From contig JARDYH010000002.1 in the NCBI GenBank assembly GCA_029215795.1, forward strand, positions 8,549,001 to 8,613,000: a stretch of 64,000 nt of DNA. Direction: 5' to 3'. This document shows positions 10,393 through 20,680 of this stretch, in pieces. The position numbers and the translations under genes are program-made. Within the stretch, counting starts at the first letter, position 1, and every line of letters starts with the position of its first letter. The notes under the pieces are model-generated. The model saw nothing but the letters and a program-made list of their open reading frames with translations, ran no database searches and had not been told where the DNA came from. Origin of the DNA: Anniella stebbinsi. Lineage: Eukaryota > Chordata > Lepidosauria > Squamata > Anniellidae.

Positions 10393-10438
10393 TATTATTA
10401 TTATTATTATTAATCTGTCAATTATTATTATTATTAAT
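10393..10438. repeat. (ATT)n microsatellite, interrupted duplicate
   Basis: Two ATT tracts, each followed by AATCTGTCAA (about 10411 and 10436). This is a small tandem duplication at the upstream edge of the R4-type LINE. Confidence 0.85.
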
Positions 10439-10462
10439 CTGTCAATAAAGATTGATTTGATT

Positions 10463-10765
10463 TGATATTATTATATCCTACCTTTTTCCCCAATTACTGG
10501 AACTCAAGGCGGCTTTACAAATTAAAGCATGTACAGTTAAAACAGATAGAAATATTCAAAAAAAAAATAAAATATGATTACACATGCTACAACACTAAAA
10601 CATTTAAAAATATTTAAAATATGAATAGTTAAAAGAGATCCAATACATAAAAAATGCTTGAACGGAGGTCCAGACTTCTCCCCAAAGGCTAGCCGGAACA
10701 AAAAAATGTAGCATGCCTCCAGGAAAGCACACCAGGGAAGGAGCCAGTCTAGTACTAATACAGTT
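10463..10765 (-). mobile_element. LINE 3' tail, CTGCC/GGCGGCTT family
   Basis: It starts with ATCCTACCTTTTTCCCC and an AACTCAAGGCGGCTTTACAA block, followed by A-rich sequence. These resemble the 3' untranslated tails of squamate LINEs in minus orientation. A similar tail lies at 45.57-45.96 kb. No coding remnant can be recognised. Confidence 0.55.
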
Positions 10766-11099
10766 GCACTAATTGCACAAATTGGGGCTGCAATTTGCAC
10801 AAATTTCTATTTACATAAAGAAATAAATACATAAAAATGGGGAAAAAAGAGTTCCCAGATTTCAGGAAAAATTTCGGGGCTCGGCTCCAAATGCAAGCCG
10901 AGTCAGGGGTGCTATGGAAATCTAATGAGCACTACTTAAGGATCGACAAATGTATCCATTTCATTTTGTTCCACCTATGAATTTATTTATTTATTTATTT
11001 ATTTGTTTAAATCTTAAGATGTCTCCATCTCAAGTATGGAAAACAAAATCATTTGGCTCAATTCTTACCAACTGAACTGAAACAAAGTGTCAACCATCT
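10766..11099. other. Unassigned stretch with (TTTA)n
   Basis: AATTTGCACAAATT-type words lie at about 10765-10810 and a (TTTA)n tract at 10980-11006. Nothing else is recognised. Confidence 0.5.
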
Positions 11100-11345
11100 T
11101 CACTGGCCAAATTCAAGAGGTACATGGAGAAAACCATATGGTATCTGCCAGCCATGTATCTGTCAGTCCCCACTCAACCATGGAAACCCACTGGGTGACT
11201 ATGGGCCCGTCACAGACTTTCAGCCCAATCTACTTCACAGGGTTGTTGTTGTGGGAATAAAATGGAGGGGAGGAGGATTAGGTACACTGCCTTGGGTTCC
11301 CTGAAGGAAAAAAGGTAGGATATAAATGCAATAAATAAATAAAAA
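11100..11345 (+). mobile_element. MIR-type CORE-SINE, copy 1
   Basis: It contains the order typical of MIR-type SINEs: CCCACTCAACCATGGAAACC, CACTGGGTGACTATGGGCC, TCACAG, CTACTTCACAGGGTTGTTG, AAAATGGAGGGGAGGA, and the 3' end GGATATAAATGCAATAAATAAATA. The tRNA-like head is eroded. It matches 33668-33895 closely. Confidence 0.75.
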
Positions 11346-11539
11346 TAAAAGAACCTAACCAATGGAAATTTCTCAGAAACTGTCTTCTCCTTTGGATTTC
11401 TTCTTGAAAGCAATTTCTTTTCTGTCAAATGAATGAGAATGGTAAAAACAAAAAAAAACGGTGGGAGAAATTTCATTTTATTTTAATTTAAATTATTATG
11501 TCCTGCAAATTTAATTTAAATTATTATGTCCTCCTCCTT
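11346..11539. other. Unassigned AT-rich spacer
   Basis: An AATTTAAATTATTATGTCCT word is directly repeated at about 11487-11505 and 11512-11531. No gene is seen. Confidence 0.4.
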
Positions 11540-12118
11540 GAGGAGGCTTTGCCTCAAAAGGCGACGTAGTCACCACTATGCTGATGACATTCAGCTCTAT
11601 TTCTCCATTACAGCTGAATCAGGAGAGGTTGTGCATGACCTGGACCATTGCTTAGATAGAGTCGTGAGCTGGTTGAGGACCAAAAACCTGAAGTTGAATA
11701 GTGATAAAATCGGGGCACTGCGAGTAAGTGGTTCCTGAGATCAGGAATTGGGGAGTTTACCTGTTCTGGGTGGGGTGGCAATTTGGGAGTGTTCCATGAT
11801 CTGCCATTGTCATTAAAAGCCTGAGTGATTTCTGTGTCATGGAGATCCTTTACCAACTTCAGCTGGTATATAAACCCTGTCCATTCCTAGGCAGGGAAAA
11901 TGTAACTACTGTGATCCATGCATTGGTCACCTCAAGAATGGACTGCTGTAATAGTCTTTATGTGGGGCTGCCCTTGAGGCTGGTTTGGAAAAAGCAGTTA
12001 GTGCAGAATGCAGCAGCTAGGCTGTTGAAAGGAGGGCCTTCCCATGTACATGTAATACCTGTGTTGCAAATGCTGCATTGGTTCCAGCTTGCTACTAAGC
12101 CAGGTTCAAGGTATTATT
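11540..12118 (+). pseudogene. L2-type LINE reverse transcriptase remnant
   Basis: A frame at 11526-11738 shows YADDIQLYFS, the reverse-transcriptase catalytic YADD box (two metal-binding aspartates), then LDHCLDRVVSWLRTKNLKLNSDK. After a stop, the downstream thumb/C-terminal part (11839-12135) reads VIHALVTSRMDCCNSLYVGLPLRL, then KKQLVQNAAARLL, then VIPVLQMLHW. Stops and frame changes mean it cannot be active. It ends in a TTG tract and a (TTTA)n tract. Confidence 0.85.
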
Positions 12119-12136
12119 ATTGTTGTTGTTGTTGAC

Positions 12137-12138
12137 AT

Positions 12139-12169
<31 letters not shown>

Positions 12170-12690
12170 TTTCATGTATATGCCACCCCATAGCCGAAGT
12201 TCTCTGGGTGGTTTACAGAAATTAAAAGCATTAAACATTTAAAAACCAATATACAAAAATTAAAACCATAAAAGCCTAAAAACAAACTACATATGTTTTT
12301 AAACTGTCCAGGGATCAACTAAGCAGCTCAACATGTGCTGTTAAATGCTTGAGAGAAGAGAAAAGTCTTAAACGTGCACCGAAAAGATGACTGTGTTGGT
12401 ACCAAGTGAGTCTCACCGGGGAGATCGTTCCACAATTGGGGAGGGCACCACTGAAAAGGCCCTCTCCCTTGGTGCCATCATCCAAGCTTCCCTCGGAGTA
12501 GGCACTTGGAGGAGGACCTTGGATGTTGATAGTAGTGTACGGGTAGGTTTGTGTCGGGAGTGGTATTCCATCAGGAATTGTGTTCCCAAGCCATCTAAGG
12601 CTTTATAGGTTAAACCAGCACCTTGAATCGGGCCCGGAAATGTACAGGCAGCCAATGCAAGCAGGCCAGTGCTAAACAACTTAGAAGGAG
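12137..12690 (-). mobile_element. LINE/SINE tail, CATAGCCGAAG family, copy 1
   Basis: It begins with a (TTTA)n tract (12139-12172), then CCACCCCATAGCCGAAGTTCTCTGGG and GGTTTACA. A-rich sequence follows, then a body with AGGCCCTCTCCCTTGGTGCC, CTAAGGCTTTATAGGTTAAACC and GGCAGCCAATGCA. The same 3' block occurs at 62300-62480. The body resembles the complement of an L2-like C-terminus (LQVPTPREAWMMAPRERAFSV, the AFSV motif), so this is probably another L2 subfamily in minus orientation. Confidence 0.6.
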
Positions 12691-12902
12691 GTTACTTGAA
12701 AGATTGACTGCCCCTATATAGGTTCATTAGGTTCAGCAACTTGGATAGCTCCCTTAGAGTTTTGGCTGCTTCAGACTGAAGCCCAGAGTGGATTTCAAGT
12801 CCCAACAAAATCAACGCCACCAGCCTCCTCTGCCCCAGAGGTTGGTTTTGACCAAGGTGTTGGATGTTCACCATCATTGCTTTAGGGAGTGGTGATTTTA
12901 AT

Positions 12903-14004
12903 TAGGGGTGTGCAATGGATCGGGTCCGATCCACGATCCGGACCTGATCTGGGGGAAATCGGATAAAATTATCTGAACCAATCCCCAGCACCTGGATCGG
13001 CCGATCCAATACGATCCGACCTGAAAAGGACCCGATCCGGATCATGTTAGATTGGTGGATCGGACCACTCCCCCCACTCGCGCTCCTCACCTGCCCCAGC
13101 AGGTAAGGATCGTGAATACGGGGAGGGGGCTTACCTGCCAGGGCTGTCTGCAGTGGACAGCCCCGGCAAGTAAGGAGCGCGAGGGGGAGGAGGGGGCTTA
13201 CCTGCCGGCCCTGTCCTCTGCCATCCGCTGCCACCCGGGCGGCAGCAGATGGCAGCAGGTGGGCCCGGCAGGTAAGGAGGAGTGTGAGGGGGAGGGGAAG
13301 GAGGGAGGGGGCCCCCACTTACCTGCCGGGGCGTCTGCTGCCTTTACCTGCTCGAATCTACTGAGAACTAGGCTTCGCGGCCTCAGTAGTGGGCCAGGTG
13401 ATGATGTCATCACCTGGCGCTCTTCTGAGGACTAGGCCATGAAGCCTAGTTCTCAGTAGATTCAAGCAGGTGAAGGCAGCGGACACCCCGGCGGGTAAGG
13501 AGCGCGAATGCGGGAGGGGGCCTTACCTGCCGGGCCCATCCGCTGCCATCCGCTGCTGCACGGGTGGCAGCGGATGACAGCAGATGGGCCCGGCAGGTAA
13601 GAAGGAGTGCGAGGGGAGGAGGGAGGGGGCCCACTTACCTGCTGGGGGTCATCCGCTGCTGTCCGTTGGCGCCCGTGGGCGCCAGCCGATGGCAGCGGAC
13701 AGCCCTGGCAAGTAAGGAGTGTGAGGGGGGAGGGACAGGGAGGGGGGAGTTAGGCCATCAATCACCCCCCCCCCGCTGCCATTTCCCCCCATAGACTTGC
13801 ATTGGGGAAAAGCTTTTTTTCCTCAATGCAAGTCTATGGGGAAAAATGGCGGTCGATCTGAAAATCTGACATCCGATTTTCGGATCGTGATCAGGTCCAA
13901 TCCGATCCAGGGGACCTCCAATTTTGTTCCAATCTGATCCAGAACAAAATTGGAGGTCCCAATCCGGGTCCTGATCTGATCCGGGGGGTCCGTGCACATC
14001 CCTA
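12903..14004. mobile_element. G-family GC-rich hAT-type transposon, copy 1
   Basis: Non-autonomous element bounded by TAGGGGTGTGCA and the inverse GTGCACATCCCTA. It is flanked by a perfect 8-bp duplication ATTTTAAT (12895-12902 and 14005-14012). An 8-bp duplication with TAGGG-type ends is the hallmark of hAT transposons. The interior is very GC-rich. It has many GATCCG words near both ends, repeats of a GGCAGGTAAGGAG type, a large hairpin (13347-13470), and a smaller hairpin at 13786-13842 (CCCCATAGACTTGCATTG and its inverse). No transposase is encoded; the frames across it are low-complexity artefacts. Confidence 0.9.
13347..13470. repeat. Large internal palindrome of G copy 1
   Basis: The arms run from CCTGCTCGAATCTACTGAG to its near-inverse, meeting at the 18-bp palindrome 13397-13414 (GGTGATGATGTCATCACC). 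The arms contain about five mismatched regions. G copy 2 has the equivalent hairpin and the same core. Confidence 0.85.
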
Positions 14005-14012
14005 ATTTTAAT

Positions 14013-14404
14013 GTGGTGAACTTTAAATAGAGAAAATGCCCAGATCTATCTAAATTTAAGAGAACTGGCCTCTGATAATTTCTAATAACTGCTACTATTT
14101 ATTATAATGTATGTTGACTAGTAAACAAATTGATCCTCATTACAGCTATGGCAACTATATAAATGCAAATCAAGCTTTGAATGGGAAATGTCTTTCTTTC
14201 CACTATCTATATAGTTTTGTACTTGCATTTACTGCTCAACTGCTCAGACGTTAATTCCCTTTGAAAAGCAAATTGTACCATAGGATATTATATTAAAATT
14301 AATTAAAGTCCTTGAAATTCAATAGGTACCACACACAGCTGAAGTGCTTAAATCCCCGATAAGGAAACAAGACACATGCAAATAAAGAAAACAATTTACC
14401 AAGA
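14013..14404. other. Unassigned AT-rich spacer
   Basis: No gene or repeat is recognised between the G element and the CR1 LINE. Confidence 0.4.
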
Positions 14405-14412
14405 AGTATCCA

Positions 14413-15039
14413 GTGGAACCATTAGAGTTATGTAACCACTTTCAGCTACTGGAGGATGAGGCCGAAGAATTACAGGAGACCCCGTGGAACAGTGAGCAAG
14501 AGGCAGAAGGCCAGTCGATCAAGAAGAAGAGAAGAGTAGTAATTGTGGGAGACACCCTGCTGCATGGGATTGAAACCCAGGTATGTCACAAAGACCCATT
14601 GACTCACCAGATATGCTGTCTCCCTGGAACACAGATTAGAGAGGTGACCGAAGGGTTGCCAAAGCTCATCAAGCCCACTGACACATATCCTTTTCTTCTC
14701 ATCCATGTGGGAACAAATGATATTGCCAAGCGGAGCTACGAAGAAATCGCATCAGACTTTGAAGCTCTGGGAAGGAATCTCAAGAACTTTGGGGCCCAGA
14801 TAGTTTTTCCATCCATCCTCCCAGTTCTTGGAAGAGGAAGAGAAAGGGAAAGAAAAATACTCTGGGTGAACAACCGACTACAAAGGTGATGCCGACATGA
14901 GGGATTCGGATTCTGGGACCGTGGGCTATGCTACTTGGAAGATGGACTGCTGGCAAGGGACGGGTTGCACCTCACAAGGGCTGGGAAGAATGTGTTTGGC
15001 TACAGCATGATGAACCTCATCAGTAGGGCTCTAAACTGA
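14413..15039 (+). pseudogene. CR1 ORF1, SGNH-type esterase domain
   Basis: The frame starts near 14413 and is open for 158 codons. Block I reads VVIVGDTLLHG (residues 42-52), where the family usually has GDS, so the catalytic serine seems replaced by threonine at residue 48. Block III, HVGTNDIAKRS, is intact (GTND at 100-103). A TGA stop after NNRLQR (14887-14889) replaces what is normally tryptophan. The frame then resumes as CRHEGFGFWDRGL and a DGLHL block, the expected Asp-His site, ending with a stop at 15037-15039. Family function: an ORF1 protein thought to help bind the RNA or membranes. This copy should be inactive. Confidence 0.85.
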
Positions 15040-15049
15040 ATCTTATGGT

Positions 15050-15195
15050 GATGGGAGACATAAACTTTGAGGTAACAATGAATGAAGGCTTATGCACCAT
15101 AACAGAGAGAACAGCTCCAATAGTCCCCAAAACAGTGTTCACAACAAAATAGGAAAGAAGCCAGACTACAAAGCACATGGGCTTCGATGTCTATA
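15050..15195 (+). pseudogene. CR1 ORF2 N-terminal scrap
   Basis: The end of the segment reads KPDYKAHGLRCLYTNAQ, which matches the start of the CR1 ORF2 endonuclease domain. The rest of that domain is missing: the similarity stops at about 15195. Confidence 0.7.
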
Positions 15196-15450
15196 TACTA
15201 ATGCCCAGCAGGGCTGTGCAGAGGGGAGCAGTGGGGGCAGTGGGGCCAGTTGGCCCGGGGCCCACGATTTTGAGGGGGCACTACAAAGAGGAGGTCCCCC
15301 TTAGCTTACGCTACTGCTTCTGTAACATAAGCAGCCCATCAGGAAGCGAGGAGCCCACCTTGTGGAAACAGTGCAGAAGCCGTCCGTCGTGAATGCCACG
15401 GTCAGACTACAAGCTCCAGAGGGCCATGCCACATGCGGGGTGGGGATAGA
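15196..15450. other. Non-CR1 insert replacing the endonuclease region
   Basis: GC-rich sequence with a GGGGGCAGTGGGGCCAGTTGGCCCGGGG palindromic stretch (about 15232-15261; shortened here as GGCCAGTTGGCC at its heart). It does not read as LINE protein in any frame. It may be a fragment of another transposon, or filler DNA added during a deletion. Confidence 0.5.
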
Positions 15451-15454
15451 TATG

Positions 15455-16980
15455 CCTAAGTTGAAATGGTTGTCTTTACTGGTGGTCCAACTGCTTCATG
15501 GGGATGGAAAATTGGTAACAGATGTCAAAGAAAAGGCTGAAGTGCTCAATTCCTACTTTGGCTCAGTCTTCTCTCAAGCGCGAGTCTATGACCCCCCCTC
15601 GCCTGGCAAGAATGAAGTACAAGTTGAAGGGGCAAGATTGCAGTTGGAGATTGATAAACAAATGGTCAAGGAACACTTACTTTCTTTGAACCAGTTCAAA
15701 TCTCCAGGGCCTGATGAACTGCATCCTAGATTAATAAAGGAGCTGGCAGAAACACTCTCAGAACCACTGTCTATTATCTTTGCGGAATCATGGAAGATGG
15801 GTGAAGTGCCGGATGACTAAAGGAGGGCTAATGTCCCTATCTTCAAAAAGGGCAAAAAGGAAGAACCTGGGAACTACAGACCAGTCAGTCTGACATCCAT
15901 CCCTGGGAAAATTTTGGAGCACATGATAAAGAAGTCAATCTGTAAACACCTTGAAAACTATGCAGTGATGACTAGAAGCCAGCATGGATTTGTCAAGAAC
16001 AAATCCTGTCAGACTAATCTGATCTCATTTTTTCCCCCGGGTAACCTCCCTTGTGGACTGTGTGAATGCTGTGGATCTAGTATATCTTGACTTCAGCAAA
16101 GCTTTTGACAAAATGCCCCATGACATTCTGATTCACAAACTAGTGAAAAGTGGGCTAGAAGGAACAACTATTAGGTGGATCCACAATTGGTATAGAATCG
16201 GACTCAAAGAGAGCTTATGAATGGTACCTTCTCACACATGGGGGAGGTAATGAGTGGGGTACCGCAGGGCTCAGTCCTGGGCCCAGTGTTCTTCAACATT
16301 TTTATTAATGATTTGGACAAGGAGGTACAGGGAATGCTTATCAAATTTGCAGATGACACAAAATTGGGTGGGATCGCTAATACCCTGGAAGACAGGAAAA
16401 AAAACATTCCAAGTGATCTTGATGGACTGGAGCGCTGGGCTGAAAACAACAGAATGAAATCTAATAGGGATAAATGCCAAGGTCTAGACCTAGGAAAAAC
16501 AAACCAAATGCACAGTTACAAGATGAGGCATACTTGGCTCAGCAATACTACAAGCGAGAAGGATCTTGGAATTGTTGTACATCACAAGCTGAATATGAGC
16601 CAACTGTGTAATGTGGCTGCAAAAAAAGCCAATGCTATTTTGGGCTGCATTAATAGAAGAATAGCTTCCAAATCACATGAGGTACTGGTTCCCCTCTATT
16701 CAGCACTGGTTAGTATTGTGTCCAGTTCTGGGCACCACACTTCAATAAGGATGCAGACATTCTGGAGCATGTTCAGTGGAGGGCGACAAGGATGATCAGG
16801 GGTCCGGAAACAAAGTCCTATGAGGAGAGATTGAAAAAACAGGAATCCAGATTCTGGCTGGACATCAGGAAAAACTTCCTGACTGTTAGAACAATACGAC
16901 AATGGAACCAATTACGTTGGGCATTCATTAGAGGCCTTCAAGAGGCAGCTGGACAGCCATCTTTCAGGGATGCTTTAAGG
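15455..16980 (+). pseudogene. CR1 ORF2 reverse transcriptase and C-terminus
   Basis: Blocks in order: VKEKAEVLNSYFGSVF, FKSPGPDELHPRLIKEL (15700s), a stop where DW is expected (15818-15820), then NYRPVSLTSIPGKILE and SQHGFVKNKSCQTNL. A frameshifted VDLVYLDFSKAFDKMPHD follows, then GVPQGSVLGPVFFNIFINDL and KFADDTKL (16349-16372). FADD carries the two catalytic aspartates. The part downstream (WAENNRMKSNRDKCQ, LGIVVHHKLNMSQLC) matches the CR1 copy at 28.4 kb. At least three stops or shifts are present, and part of the C-terminus is deleted. Confidence 0.85.
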
Positions 16981-17075
16981 TAGATTCCTGCATTGAGCAG
17001 GGGGTTGGACTCGATGGCCTTATAGGCCCTTTCCAACTCTGCTATTCTATGATTCTATAATTCTATAATAATAAG

Positions 17076-17664
17076 AATAATAATACTGACACTGCTCTCA
17101 TTCTAAATCTTTCTTTCATATTATAAAGGCCTGCCTCTGACATGCACAACTTTCAGATTTGCTTTGGGCATATTCCATTTCAGTAAGCCTTACAAAACAT
17201 TCCCAGTAGTGTTTTCCTTCTGCACATATCAAAGAGATTTTGCACTTTGAAATTCTTCTGGCAGGTTTCATTTATTTAAGGTAACCTGGGGTACTGTGAA
17301 TGGTCGATCACCTGACAAGTGAATGGCCAGATACATAAACAAGAGGCTAGAACTGTCCCTTGATAGCTGGGGATCTCTTTCCAGCTTTTCAAATGTAATA
17401 TCCTTTCGAGTTTGGGAAGGTGACATTCTGAAATTTGTCCTGGGTGGGAGAAGGTAGAAAAATCAGCTGGATTCACTCTTGAGTGTTGTCTGCTGAACCT
17501 TACTGATTCTGCCTCCATACAACTTTTGGTAACATGATAGTTTCATTAACATGGTATGGATGTAAATACAGCTAGGCATGGTGGGAGATTTTATTTGGTC
17601 CACATTTTTATGTGATCCAAGCTATTGCTAACTTCTCAGACTAATATGTGGATTGGATGTCAGG
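17076..17664. other. Unassigned stretch
   Basis: No coding region or known repeat is seen between the CR1 tail and the LTR-like element. Confidence 0.4.
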
Positions 17665-18234
17665 TGTTGTGACTAAGCCAGTTCCCCTTGGCCTGGGAGA
17701 AGGTTTTTCAGGTGATCAATCAGAGTCAGATTCTGATGCAGAAGAGATGGTGCCAGAAACATACCAGCCTGTGTGCGGAGTGGGGGTGGTGTCTCTCACG
17801 TGCTCTTCATGAGCTGGGAATGAACTTTCGCCAGCCCTTATCTCTGAGGTTGTAAACAACCCACAAGTTGGGAATTAGTGTTCTTCCGAGCGAGAGGGCA
17901 CTGAAAGCCTAGCTGATCCGAGAATCTGCCGGAGACTAAAGCAGGTGGAGTGAAAGGAAGGGGAGAGAGGTCAGCCAGGCTAGCTTCTCACCAAAGGCTT
18001 CTTCAGAACCAGCCTCCCTGAAGTTAAAGCATACTGGAAAAGGACTTTCTCTTTTTCTTGAGTGGACAATTGTCTTGCTATGTTTGCATAACCTTGCCTA
18101 GAGAAAAGTTCCTAGAACTATAGACTCCCTTCAGGTGGGAGGAGATGTTTATTGCTTAAATAGCGCTTTGCAGATTACATGGCTGACCTCTCTATTGTCT
18201 CCCAATAAGGCTGGAGGTTTTAGGAAACACGACA
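17665..18234 (+). mobile_element. Solo-LTR-like element, copy A
   Basis: It begins TGTTGTGACTAAG and ends AAACACGACA, with the TG...CA ends and short inverted TGTTGTG/CACGACA termini of an LTR. It is related to copy B at 43317-43836. The frame from base 2 reads VVTKPVPLGLGEGFSGDQ and then SESDSDAEEMVPE before a stop; copy B keeps the same frame. The flanks TCAGG and GCAGC do not give a clear 5-bp duplication. There is no internal retroelement sequence on either side, so it is either a solo LTR or a fragment. Confidence 0.6.
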
Positions 18235-19712
18235 GCAGCTATCCTTTGCCTTGTGCAATGCTCCAATTACACAATGCACTTCTCTAGCGATGGGGTGAAA
18301 ATCCGCCTGGGCCTGAGAAGGCCCTGAAGGACATGCCGGTCAGATTTTCACCCCATCATTGCCTGCAGGACAAAGGGAGCAAAGGTCTGGGCAGAACTCA
18401 CTTCCGCCCTGACCTGCATGTACCCTTTATCCTCTCCCTCACTGCCATTAACACAGCAGGGCGAAATATACCATTTTCCCCAGCCTTGGGGAAATCGTGT
18501 TTCCCTCCCTCCCCCATCACACCAATCGTGGCCTTAAAGGCCCTCTTGGATTAAGGATTGGTGCGAAGAGAGGGAAGCAAAGCTAATGGCATGCCTGGGG
18601 AATTACGCACTTTCTGGAGGTCTGGAATGTGCACATCGCCATGTGCTTGTCTGAACTGGCCCCCAGGACAGGGCTGGCCAAGCAGAGCTCCATGTATTCA
18701 TTCAATACACTTCTCTGCTCAAAAAGCGCATACAGAAATGACTTATCGGGGAAAGTTGCATACCAAAACCATGCATGCATTAGGCAAGTTTGTGTACAAA
18801 ATGTGTCCTCTATGTGCAATTGCATGTGAAAATAAATATTTGCATTTTTATGTTAAAATGAGGACGGATGAAGAACTTGAATGGATGCCAAAAAAAGCCA
18901 GAGGCAAAGAGCTGAAAACGGAGATGTGGTTTATTAAAAATATGACCAATGTGTTTCGGGCCCTAAGGTCCTTCCTCTGGGTAATTTAAGCAAATGTGAG
19001 ATATCAATTCTCTTATGGACACACAATCTTCTATGCTTTGAATGTAAAAGATGTGAGGTGGAATAGATGTGAAACTGGACAGAGTCTGGAAATAGATGGA
19101 TTTGTTCATCTCTTTATACTGCCTCCTTGCACAATTAAGTCACTGTTTCTGAATACATCTCTTTCATGGAGTTCGAGGAGGTAATTTTAAGGTGGTGATG
19201 ATGGTAAACTCACCAGTACTCCCCTGGTTCCTCATTGCTGTTGGCTGTCATGTTTATTTCCCTATAACATTCAGGAACGACATGACTTCACAACATAATG
19301 TAATTCCAAGTGGCATTCCAGGGTGAAAATGCCAGTTGCTACTGTCAGCCAACGAAAATGCTGGTCAACCAAAGCAGTGTGCTTTTTTCTTCTTAGCATG
19401 TCCTTTGAAACAACAGTACATGGTGACATTGCGTTGTTTCAGGGCATAGGTCAAATAGGAATTTAAACATGGCAGGCAGGAACCGGGAAGGTTGGGAAGG
19501 AATGCTCTGCCCCACTGAACTCAAAAGTTGCCTGCTGAGAACATCCAACATCCATGTCCTTTTGGGGCAATAAAAATGGAAGGGTTCTGTTTTTACTCAA
19601 TGCTAAACTAGGGATGGCTGAGAATTTCATTTTTTTGTAAGAATTTATCCGTTTCCACCATTTTAGTATTTTGGTTTTTAAAAATAATGAATGTGGGGGA
19701 ATCCAAAACTGA
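18235..19712. other. Unassigned stretch with one hairpin
   Basis: A hairpin at 18293-18356 pairs GATGGGGTGAAAAT with ATTTTCACCCCATC. The rest is AT-rich with TGCATTT-like words (18700-18860). I see no gene. Confidence 0.45.
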
Positions 19713-20276
19713 GGGCTCATCTACACCTATGAGCTTTCTGGGTTGGGGGGGAGGATCTCAGGCTTTCCAGCTCCTGGGATCCTCCCCCAGCATCCAAACA
19801 CCAGTATGATGTCCCAGAAGGAAAGAGGGATGTTCAGTCGCATCGTCATTTATTTATTTTTTAAGAGAAGACAATCCGCAAGTGTGCGGGTGCAATCCAG
19901 CATCAAGGTAAGGTTTTTTAAAATAAAAAAATGGGAAACTCAGCACCTCAACACCCCCAAGAGCCATCTGAAAGATGGTGAAAATACTTTCCTCCATTTT
20001 GGCATGGAGCCCCCCCTCCGGGCAGTTCTGTGCCCATTTCCTGAGGTCCCGTTACTTGCAGGGAGGAGGTAGGACCTGGGAGCCGGCACCACGCTGCTCA
20101 CAGTCCTCAGGGCTGTCCCAGGACCGCAGGGAAAACTGGGATAAGTGCCGTCCATTTTATCCTGGGGAAAGTGGGTGGTCATCCCCGGTTGACCCTGGGA
20201 TCCCCTGTGCATCATTTGAGAACACAGGGATCACTTCGAGCTGACCCCGGGATAAATGGATGGTGCAGACAAAGCC
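19713..20276 (+). mobile_element. H-family DNA transposon, copy 2
   Basis: It begins GGGCTCATCTACACC and ends GGTGCAGACAAAGCC, flanked by TGA on both sides (19710-19712 and 20277-20279). The interior matches H copy 9 along its length: AGAAGGAAAGAGGGATGTTC, AAGGTAAG followed by a poly-A/T hinge, CATCTGAAAGATGGTGAAAA, and GATCCCCTGTGCATCATTTG near the right end. It is non-coding. Confidence 0.8.
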
Positions 20277-20680
20277 TGAGAGTTTCATCCATGCAGGATC
20301 ATGGTTTTGATTGCTTAGCTCTGAAAAGTCTGGGGTTGAATTTCTGTATATTCAATGACACTAGTGGTGCTCAATTAGGGTTGCCATCTTATTTATTTAT
20401 TCATTTATTCATTTATTTTTATTTTCCTGACAGGTTCTCTGTCTTTAACAGTTATACAGTCCAATATGGTCCTCTCCATGTACCTACTGAAATTCTCTCC
20501 CATCCCCAGTGGCCAAATTTATTTTGGTTTATTTTTGGCAGGAATTTACAAAAAAAAAATCAATAATTTCTTCATATGCAGGATGGAAAGAATGTCAGAC
20601 TTAAGAAATCTGAATAAAGCAAAACTGAAAAATGGGTTCATGCCTACCCTATATACATTTAGTAGTTTGAATTAGTAGAG
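20277..20680. other. Unassigned stretch with (TTTA/TTCA)n
   Basis: A TTTATTTATTCATTTATTC-type tract lies at 20389-20424, probably the tail of an unrecognised minus-strand LINE. Nothing else is recognised. Confidence 0.45.

Larger units (their letters stand above)
14405..17075 (+). mobile_element. CR1 LINE, near full span with internal deletions
   Basis: It contains ORF1 with an esterase domain, a scrap of the ORF2 start, the ORF2 reverse transcriptase, and the CR1 3' end with its ATTCTATGATTCTAT-type octamer tail (about 17040-17070). The endonuclease part of ORF2 is missing and replaced by about 250 bp of unrelated DNA. A second deletion of roughly 100 bp or more lies near 16840. Stops and frameshifts show it is dead. 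CR1 mobilises by target-primed reverse transcription and is usually 5'-truncated, so retention of ORF1 is uncommon. Confidence 0.9.
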
